Of a DNA stretch of 5,347 nt, positions 1-4,453 are shown in pieces. Made by a program: the position numbers and the translations under genes. The notes beneath the pieces were generated by a model. The model was not told the DNA's origin and made no database searches. It worked only from the letters and a program-made list of their open reading frames with translations. Source of the DNA: Lachnospiraceae bacterium (GTDB lineage: Bacteria; Bacillota; Clostridia; Lachnospirales; Lachnospiraceae); the NCBI GenBank assembly GCA_009774585.1, contig VSOA01000262.1, forward strand, positions 1 through 5,347, in the 5' to 3' direction. Within the stretch, counting starts at the first letter, position 1. The number at the start of each line of letters is the position of its first letter.

Positions 1-6
1 CTTTAT

Positions 7-35
7 ATTGTATCATTAAACGTAAATTGTTTCCA
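7..35 (-). promoter_or_regulatory. Possible promoter for a gene beyond the left edge
   Basis: On the minus strand a -10-like TACAAT (7-12) is preceded by TGA, giving an extended -10, and a -35-like TGGAAA (30-35, 4 of 6 consensus bases) sits 17 bp upstream. It lies downstream of the tRNA-Phe terminator and points off the left edge, so it could drive the next leftward gene. That gene is not visible. The -35 is weak and the region is AT-rich, so a chance match is quite possible. Confidence 0.3.
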
Positions 36-65
36 TGACTTTTTTGACAAGCTATCTAATCAATC

Positions 66-96
66 AAAAAAAGAAATCTGTTCTTAATCAGATTTC
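66..96 (-). terminator. Rho-independent terminator of the tRNA-Phe unit
   Basis: Read leftward, GAAATCTG (96-89) and CAGATTTC (80-73) form a perfect 8-bp stem with an 8-nt loop, directly followed by seven T (72-66). It begins about 20 nt after the tRNA 3' end. Stem, loop and T-run all fit an intrinsic terminator for leftward transcription. No T-run follows the stem in the other direction, so it should work one way only. Confidence 0.88.
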
Positions 97-117
97 CTTC
101 AACCATAATCCTATAAA

Positions 118-190
<73 letters not shown>

Positions 191-197
191 GTATAAC

Positions 198-240
198 AGC
201 TACACAGTACTGCCTGCAAAATCAAGTGTACTGTGCAGCT
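198..240. repeat. 13-bp inverted repeat over the tRNA-Phe promoter and leader
   Basis: AGCTACACAGTAC (198-210) and GTACTGTGCAGCT (228-240) are inverted copies, matching at 12 of 13 positions with the odd pair a G-U in leftward RNA. They are separated by 17 bp, so arm centres are 30 bp apart, near three helical turns. The right arm covers part of the -10 and spacer of the tRNA-Phe promoter. The left arm lies in the transcribed leader. RNA starting at the predicted start (about 218) contains only one arm, so a hairpin could form only in read-through RNA from the amidase gene. A protein-binding site is the other option. No T-run follows on either strand, so it is not a standard terminator. Confidence 0.6.
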
Positions 241-253
241 ATAAAAAAGTCAA
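225..253 (-). promoter_or_regulatory. Sigma-A promoter of tRNA-Phe
   Basis: On the minus strand TTGACT (253-248, 5 of 6) is followed after exactly 17 bp by TACACT (230-225, 4 of 6). Transcription should start near 218, giving a leader of about 28 nt before the mature tRNA, which RNase P would remove. Position, spacing and match support a dedicated promoter. The -35 also lies inside the terminator-like palindrome that ends the amidase gene. Confidence 0.7.
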
Positions 254-264
254 GAAATTTCTTG
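243..264 (-). terminator. Short terminator-like palindrome after the amidase gene
   Basis: A perfect 14-bp palindrome, CAAGAAATTTCTTG (251-264), lies about 32 bp after the amidase stop. Leftward, it is followed by AC and six T (248-243, with the T-run beginning inside the -35). The hairpin would have a 5-bp stem and a 4-base loop, which is weak for an intrinsic terminator, so leakage into the tRNA unit is likely. The palindrome shares bases with the tRNA-Phe -35 and could instead be an operator. Confidence 0.45.
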
Positions 265-295
265 TTTATGCGTACTGTTTACAAATGTCCTATCT

Positions 296-1393
296 TTAAA
301 CATCCCCTGCATCTTTGTAAGCAGCTACATCCTGCAATAACTGCTGCCACGCGTCCTCATGCTCTACATAATAAACCGGGCACTTCTTACCGCCGCAGTC
401 ATAATGCCTTAAGATATCATCCGTTGACAAATCGTATTTGTCAGTCAGCCATGCCAGCGTATGCACGAGCGTATCATAAGTCTCCGGTGTAAAAGACCCA
501 TCCTCCGATGTATAGCAGCACTCAATCGATATGGAATCCTCATTCCTCGTCATCACAGCATAAGCCTGCTCTTCAAGTGGAATACACTGTACAAGCTCCC
601 CTTCGTAACCGATAATAAGATGTGCGCTTGCCGACCGCTCATGCGTAAGCGCCAGATTCGCGAAATAGCTTCTGTTCTGCGCCGCCGATGTGCCGGGGTT
701 CGCCGTATAGTGGACAAAAATACTGTTCACGCGGTCAAGTCTTGTACCCGGGCGGGAATAGTCATTGACTTCTATATAGTCTTCTATGATTTCCGGCGGC
801 ACAATTCCCGTGTTGTCTATCTTCTCAGATATCGTCTTAATAATTCCCTGATCGGTGTCATGCTGCACGGATTCCGTATGTACAAACCGGTAAATCTCTC
901 CTGTCAGATAATAGATCAGGACCAGACACAGTACAACGAACGTCGCTGCTGTCATTCTGGCAAAAAGCACTTTTCTCTTTCTTGCTTTACGCCTCTTAAT
1001 GGATTGTACCGGACGCGCGCTTCCCCTGTAAGCATAGCCTCCTGCTGCACTTGTACGCCCTTGTGTCCGAGTGTCCTGATATCTTCTGATATCCTGAACC
1101 TGCAGTTCACGGACCGGCTGTCTGGGCGCTGTCCGATTACCGTTCTGGCTCCCCTGACGACTCTGTCCGGCGTTTCTTTGCCTCTGCTCATAGAGTCTGA
1201 TGTTCTGATTGTTTCTGCTAACCTGCCTGCTTTCATTCACCGCCCGGTTTCTGCCGCCAGTTCCGGTAGACTTCTGCTGCCTGACTGCCTGCTTTCTCCG
1301 CTGCGGCTTCTGCTTCTTGTCTGTTTGCCGCTTCCGCTTCGACCGCCGCCGTATCTTCCGCCTCGACTGCCATCGTCGCCGTCCAGTTCCCAC
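296..1393 (-). CDS. Membrane-anchored N-acetylmuramoyl-L-alanine amidase-like protein (Amidase_2/PGRP fold)
   Basis: The product is predicted to cleave the bond between N-acetylmuramic acid and L-alanine in peptidoglycan, outside the membrane. Residues 1-142 are very rich in Arg, Lys, Gln and Asn, and look disordered and cytoplasmic. A membrane helix spans about 146-165. Residues 220-355 match the zinc amidase fold of T7 lysozyme: H228 in VHYT, H330 in LRHYD and C338 in KKCP are the expected zinc ligands, and ASAHLIIG follows the family pattern before the EGELVQCIP strand. All ligands are present, so activity is plausible. The GTG start at 1393 is the first start codon after an in-frame TGA and has only a weak ribosome site. 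A better-placed start exists at 1455 in another frame, so the true N-terminus is uncertain and a frameshift is possible. The catalytic part is secure; the N-terminal 50-60 residues are not. Confidence 0.88.
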   Translation of the reverse strand: MGTGRRRWQSRRKIRRRSKRKRQTDKKQKPQRRKQAVRQQKSTGTGGRNRAVNESRQVSRNNQNIRLYEQRQRNAGQSRQGSQNGNRTAPRQPVRELQVQDIRRYQDTRTQGRTSAAGGYAYRGSARPVQSIKRRKARKRKVLFARMTAATFVVLCLVLIYYLTGEIYRFVHTESVQHDTDQGIIKTISEKIDNTGIVPPEIIEDYIEVNDYSRPGTRLDRVNSIFVHYTANPGTSAAQNRSYFANLALTHERSASAHLIIGYEGELVQCIPLEEQAYAVMTRNEDSISIECCYTSEDGSFTPETYDTLVHTLAWLTDKYDLSTDDILRHYDCGGKKCPVYYVEHEDAWQQLLQDVAAYKDAGDV

Positions 1394-1455
1394 AATTCCA
1401 GCTCTACGTCCTCATACCGAACGCTCCGCTGTCTGTTACTTTGCGCACTTCCCAC
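1237..1455 (-). other. Alternative N-terminal reading frame of the amidase gene (possible frameshift)
   Basis: A 72-codon frame starts at GTG 1455 behind a good ribosome site, AGAGGGG (1469-1463), with 7 nt spacing. It encodes an acidic stretch, YEDVELELWELDGDD, then a Ser/Arg/Gly-rich run, and stops at 1237. It overlaps the amidase frame over 1237-1393. A single -1 shift anywhere in that overlap would join it to the amidase. All three minus-strand frames are open across most of the overlap. The third frame (1373-1233, 46 codons) gives an Ala/Glu-rich run. I see no canonical heptameric slippery site, so a mutation, a sequence error or an unusual shift cannot be told apart here. It is unlikely to be a separate small protein, but that is not excluded. 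Confidence 0.45.
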
Positions 1456-1483
1456 TTGTCTTCCCCTCTTTTGTGTTAATCTC

Positions 1484-1515
1484 GTGTACTAATACAGCTA
1501 GTACACCTCTTTATA
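1484..1515 (-). promoter_or_regulatory. Possible amidase promoter with a palindromic operator
   Basis: Leftward, a -10-like TATAAA (1515-1510) sits about 60 bp before the GTG at 1455. The best -35 at 17 bp is TTCTTA, only 3 of 6, so activation or weak activity is possible. Just downstream is a perfect inverted repeat, GTGTACTA (1484-1491), 7 bp, TAGTACAC (1499-1506), which overlaps the predicted start near 1503. That placement suits a repressor site; as RNA it could form an 8-bp hairpin at the 5' end. The rest of the gap 1456-1612 is AT-rich with a run of nine T on the plus strand (1559-1567). I see no credible leftward terminator in it. Confidence 0.4.
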
Positions 1516-1612
1516 TATTAGAGTCGCCAAGTTAAGAAAAAGTTTCATTTATTCTTAATTTTTTTTTAAATTTCACTAAATTAATCTCTAATTTACTAAT
1601 TTTCCTCGCATT

Positions 1613-3898
1613 TTACGGTAAATAATCCGTAATTCTTACATATAAATCCTCTAACCATTGAATATACTCTTCATCACTCTCATGCGCTTCCTCCGACCAC
1701 ATAATACCGACAGTTTCTTCCATTTCGTCTCTGTTGTACGTCAGTGTCGTATATTCATATCCGTCAGGCATTGACGATCCCTCTGCCTCTCCGCCATCAA
1801 GATAGTCTGCCTTGTAATCCGACGCCGTTCCACCCTTAGTTATAACAAAGCTGCATTCCTCCAGATTCTTAATGGTCGCAAAAAGCATGGCCGCATTAAA
1901 AAACAACATATCACCTGCTTCATCCGGCATACTCTGTGTCGTCAGCATATAATTGACGTCCAAGGACAACGCAGTCTCCGGCTCTGTTTCCAACGTATGC
2001 AGTCTGATATTCATATAGCTGAGTCCGTCCGCTTTAGGCAGTGCATTTACAAGCGCACTTGTTTTCGTTGCATCTCCCAGATACTCCGTTCTGTTCTGCG
2101 CCAGCGCAGCAAACATTTCGTCGCGAATGGCACGGTTGACTCTTAGCACAATGACACGTCCCGCTGCATGCTCTAATTCGCTGTTAATATATTCCATCTC
2201 CTCAAGATACTTCTCTTTGACATCGGAGTAATCCGCCTTTACATAGAGATAGCATTTGTCCGTATCAATTTCCGCCGGCATATAGTAATGGTGCTCTGTT
2301 ACTGATTCAGATGCCGGCGGAATATCTATTTCCGTAATTTGTTCATTCGGCAGATAGTCCACTGATTCTTCCACTGTATTTACCGTGCTGCCGCTATCGT
2401 CTATCATATAAGTAGTTTCCTCATTGATATCCGTACCCGGTACGCCGACAGTCTGACCTATCTCCTCCGTATAAAAGGTATCTTCATGGGCAATTACCCC
2501 TTCTGCCTGTTCTTGCTCCTCCAGCGGCACTACTTCAAAATCATGATCCAGCATCGGATTTGACCCATAGTTTCCAAGCAGAACAATCTCTCTACCCTCA
2601 TCAACAAACACAATTGCTTCTTCATAGGAAAGCACGCTGAATCTACCCGCCTCTTTGCCGGAGGAAACCTGATAAATAATAATGTCGCTGCCTTCTTCCG
2701 TCATCTCATAACCGCTGATTCCTGCTATGCTTTCCGGTAAAACAACGCGCATATCACCCGCGATAAGAGTGATTTCCCCCTCCCATGTGCTGCCGCTAAA
2801 TAGAGGGCTTTTCGTAAAAGCCAGTACGGATACAATCATAACCAGAATAAGCGCTGCGGCTATCGCCGCGCCTAAGACTTTCGGCTGATTAGCAATAAAT
2901 TTAATCCTCTCTTTTACACTTTTACCGCTGCCGTTCATCGTCGTCGCCGTGCAGGCAATGTCTGACAGTCTGCTTTTGCCTGTAATGATGGAAAGCAGCG
3001 TTTCACCGTAAGGAATCCTTTCCTCTTCGCCCAATATCGCAAGCGCCGCCTCATCACAGGCAAGTTCGCAATCTCTCTTGGACAGCACTGTCGCCACCCA
3101 CACAAGAGGATTCATCCAATAGGCACACAGCAGTACGCTGCGAACAAGCGACCAAAAACTGTCTCCATGTTTCTTATGGCATAACTCATGCGTTACCACA
3201 TGCCGGAGTTTTTGCTCATCTTCCGTAATATCTGTCGTCAGATAGACAACTTCCCGTCCCGGTATTCCGTATAGGCAGGAAGACGTCAGACAATCTGCTA
3301 TATAGAATCTGATTCTGCTTTCCCTTTCTTTCCACTTACAGCACTTTCCGTCTTTTCTCTGTCCATCATGCAATTTCTCTTCCAGTTCTTCCGGCAATGT
3401 GAATTCCTTGCGGCTCTTGCGAAGTTTACGCGCAAATACAATATTGGTCGTTACCATCCATGTACCAATTACCACCATCCCGCCTATCCATATTCCGCGA
3501 AATACATCCAGCCAGAGTAATCCAAGACTCCCCGCAAGAAAAACACTTGTCGGTCCGTCCTGTGAATCCGGTACGTTCAAATCCTCTCCCAGCATAAATT
3601 CCGCCGCCTGTTCGCCAAGCGGTGTGTTGAGCGACATCGTAAACCGTACCGGTTTCTCCAGTTGTCCAGTCATATCGCCGAACCGTTCCTCCAGAGATTC
3701 CACGATATCCATAATACGAAACTCCTCTATGGAACCGATTGCCATATGAATCTGTGCGGATGACGGAATCATCAGTCGAAGCGTCACCAGAAGCCACAAT
3801 GCATATTGCAGCCTGCTGCTGATTTTCCCTTTAAAAATAATCCGAATGAAGATGATACAAAGTATCAAAACCGAAGATGTAATGATAATTTCTTTCAT
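1613..3898 (-). CDS. BlaR1-like M56 family membrane metalloprotease with DUF4825-like C-terminus
   Basis: This 761-residue membrane protein is the likely sensor and protease partner of the BlaI-type repressor encoded just upstream. Hydrophobic segments lie at about 3-22, 31-49, 135-156 and 341-361, with another at 248-272. The zinc motif HELCH (237-241) and the ELACDEAAL stretch with E278 as likely third ligand mark the M56 protease, which should face the cytoplasm. In BlaR1, the protease cuts or triggers loss of the repressor once the outer domain binds its signal. Here the outer part (362-761) shows no recognisable penicillin-binding domain and is strongly acidic. Residues about 605-690 (EYLGDATKTSALVNALP and FFNAAMLFATIKNLEECSF) resemble DUF4825, a domain I recall on clostridial M56 proteins. 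The ATG overlaps the repressor stop as ATGA and has AAGGGAG five bases upstream, indicating coupled translation. Protease identity is secure; the signal is unknown. Confidence 0.9.
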   Translation of the reverse strand: MKEIIITSSVLILCIIFIRIIFKGKISSRLQYALWLLVTLRLMIPSSAQIHMAIGSIEEFRIMDIVESLEERFGDMTGQLEKPVRFTMSLNTPLGEQAAEFMLGEDLNVPDSQDGPTSVFLAGSLGLLWLDVFRGIWIGGMVVIGTWMVTTNIVFARKLRKSRKEFTLPEELEEKLHDGQRKDGKCCKWKERESRIRFYIADCLTSSCLYGIPGREVVYLTTDITEDEQKLRHVVTHELCHKKHGDSFWSLVRSVLLCAYWMNPLVWVATVLSKRDCELACDEAALAILGEEERIPYGETLLSIITGKSRLSDIACTATTMNGSGKSVKERIKFIANQPKVLGAAIAAALILVMIVSVLAFTKSPLFSGSTWEGEITLIAGDMRVVLPESIAGISGYEMTEEGSDIIIYQVSSGKEAGRFSVLSYEEAIVFVDEGREIVLLGNYGSNPMLDHDFEVVPLEEQEQAEGVIAHEDTFYTEEIGQTVGVPGTDINEETTYMIDDSGSTVNTVEESVDYLPNEQITEIDIPPASESVTEHHYYMPAEIDTDKCYLYVKADYSDVKEKYLEEMEYINSELEHAAGRVIVLRVNRAIRDEMFAALAQNRTEYLGDATKTSALVNALPKADGLSYMNIRLHTLETEPETALSLDVNYMLTTQSMPDEAGDMLFFNAAMLFATIKNLEECSFVITKGGTASDYKADYLDGGEAEGSSMPDGYEYTTLTYNRDEMEETVGIMWSEEAHESDEEYIQWLEDLYVRITDYLP

Positions 3899-4272
3899 TT
3901 ATGCTCCCTTCGCTTTGCCTGCTCTAAAATATCATACAGTTCTTGTATCTCTTCTCCCGACAATGCCTGATCTTCCACCATGGCGTTGACCATCATGCCG
4001 ATACTCCCCCGATACACTTTCTGCAAAAATCCTTTTGTCTCCTGCATGGATACTTCGCTGCGCGGCACAAGAGGGTAGAATACTTTCGCCCGTCCTTCTT
4101 TCTTGTGAGCGATAGCTTCTTTCTTTCCCATACGATTGAGCATCGTGATGATAATGTGTTTGTCCCACCCCGTCTCTTCCTGCAATGCCGTCGTTAGTTC
4201 CGTAATCGTACTACCACCGCTCTCCCAGAGACAATTCATAATTTTCCATTCTCCGTCCGATAAGCTGACCAT
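3895..4272 (-). CDS. BlaI/MecI/CopY-family transcriptional repressor
   Basis: A 125-residue repressor of the usual family length. The N-terminal winged helix-turn-helix (about 4-70) opens with LSDGEWKIMNCLW, the hallmark of the family, and continues through TITELTTALQEETGW to the likely recognition helix at about 36-50, then a wing ending in VFYPLVP. The C-terminal half (GSIGMMVNAMVEDQALSGEEIQEL, residues 89-112, given here only by its ends GSIG and IQEL) is the dimerisation part in which BlaR1-type proteases cut relatives. I chose ATG 4272 because the protein then starts just before the conserved motif and has AAAGGACGG nine bases upstream. An in-frame ATG at 4314 would add 14 residues atypical for the family. 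It is cotranscribed with the M56 protease and very probably represses its own promoter through the TACAnnTGTA-like boxes upstream. Not a penicillinase regulator by evidence here, as no beta-lactamase gene is present. Confidence 0.92.
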   Translation of the reverse strand: MVSLSDGEWKIMNCLWESGGSTITELTTALQEETGWDKHIIITMLNRMGKKEAIAHKKEGRAKVFYPLVPRSEVSMQETKGFLQKVYRGSIGMMVNAMVEDQALSGEEIQELYDILEQAKRREHK

Positions 4273-4281
4273 ATGTAATAT

Positions 4282-4293
4282 CCGTCCTTTCCT
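4282..4293 (-). promoter_or_regulatory. Ribosome binding site deciding the repressor start
   Basis: Leftward, AGGAAAGGACGG (4293-4282) lies 9 nt before ATG 4272 and contains AAAGGA, close to the Shine-Dalgarno consensus. The upstream in-frame ATG at 4314 has only a short GGGA nearby, and that lies in the arm of a predicted hairpin. This favours 4272 as the main start. Confidence 0.65.
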
Positions 4294-4319
4294 GCTATGC
4301 GCTGCATATCTCATTTATT

Positions 4320-4365
4320 CCCGCAAGCAACGAGCCAAGTGACTGCTTGCAGGCATTTGACTCGT
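4320..4365 (-). promoter_or_regulatory. Leader RNA with two mutually exclusive hairpins
   Basis: In the repressor operon leader, hairpin A pairs ACGAGTCAA (4365-4357) with TTGGCTCGT (4338-4330), 9 bp including one G-U. Hairpin B pairs CCTGCAAGCA (4353-4344) with TGCTTGCGGG (4329-4320), 10 bp including one G-U. The 5' arm of B lies in the loop of A, and the 3' arms are directly adjacent, so both full stems cannot form at once. Neither is followed by a T-run, so this is not a terminator switch. Hairpin B hides the GGGA before ATG 4314. A regulatory role is inferred from the geometry only. Confidence 0.45.
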
Positions 4366-4372
4366 ACATTTT

Positions 4373-4385
4373 GGTATACATTTGT
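4373..4385 (-). promoter_or_regulatory. Third BlaI-type operator copy, inside the transcript
   Basis: GGTATACATTTGT on the plus strand (4373-4385) is identical to the copy at 4419-4431, 46 bp away, and including the two bases before it (TT) matches 15 bases of the inverted copy at 4437-4451. It holds TACATTTGTT (4377-4386), 7 of 8 defined bases of the CopY/BlaI-type box TACAnnTGTA. It lies just downstream of the predicted start (about 4399), where a bound repressor could block the polymerase. Confidence 0.6.
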
Positions 4386-4405
4386 TTACCTGCCTGTATG
4401 TTCCT

Positions 4406-4434
4406 ATTATGGCAAAAAGGTATACATTTGTCAA
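4406..4434 (-). promoter_or_regulatory. Strong sigma-A promoter of the repressor-protease operon
   Basis: On the minus strand a perfect -35 TTGACA (4434-4429) and a -10 CATAAT (4411-4406, 5 of 6) are separated by 17 bp. Transcription should start near 4399 and give a leader of about 127 nt before ATG 4272. The -35 and half the spacer overlap operator copy 4419-4431, so repressor binding would directly block the polymerase. Confidence 0.82.
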
Positions 4435-4449
4435 CCACAAATGTATACC
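4414..4449 (-). terminator. Terminator-like hairpin after the ATPase gene
   Basis: Leftward, the perfect 13-bp stem GGTATACATTTGT/ACAAATGTATACC with loop GGTTG begins 4 bp after the ATPase stop codon and is followed by five T (4418-4414). The stem is AT-rich but long, so it could end ATPase transcription. The same bases form operators and the -35 of the next promoter, so the terminator role is possible but not certain. Confidence 0.5.
4419..4449. promoter_or_regulatory. Palindromic pair of BlaI/CopY-type operators
   Basis: GGTATACATTTGT (4419-4431) and its exact inverse ACAAATGTATACC (4437-4449) are separated by CAACC. Each arm contains a box close to TACAnnTGTA: TACATTTGTC (4423-4432) and, on the other strand, TACATTTGTG (4445-4436), each 7 of 8 defined bases. 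Box centres are 13 bp apart. The family consensus is established knowledge for CopY, with related arms in bla and mec operators. Its presence at the promoter of a BlaI-type gene strongly suggests autoregulation, though binding itself is inferred. Confidence 0.7.
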
Positions 4450-4453
4450 AATT

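Noticed and set aside
44..72. Perfect plus-strand TTGACA at 44-49
   Set aside because: No -10 lies at 16-18 bp; the bases there are the A-run of the tRNA terminator, and no rightward gene follows.
280..289. TACAAATGTC, 7 of 8 bases of the TACAnnTGTA box, between the amidase stop and the tRNA promoter
   Set aside because: About two such one-mismatch matches are expected by chance in a window this size, and it lacks the longer GGTATACATTTGT context of the real copies.
461..1492. A 343-codon open frame on the plus strand opposite the amidase gene
   Set aside because: It is antisense to a gene with recognisable catalytic motifs, shows no domain, and has no credible ribosome site; the Arg/Ser-rich coding of the amidase N-terminus leaves the opposite strand open.
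1532..1567. Plus-strand TTAAGAA/TTCTTAA hairpin followed by nine T
   Set aside because: It would terminate rightward transcription, but no rightward gene precedes it, the 7-bp stem has one G-C pair and the loop is 13 nt; probably AT-rich chance.
4273..4314. Extending the repressor to the in-frame ATG at 4314
   Set aside because: It adds 14 residues before the conserved LSDGEW motif, and the ribosome site at 4282-4293 serves ATG 4272 better.
4320..4365. H-type pseudoknot made of both leader stems
   Set aside because: The 3' arms are adjacent with no linker to cross the 9-bp stem, so the complete pseudoknot is sterically unlikely; alternative hairpins are the better reading.
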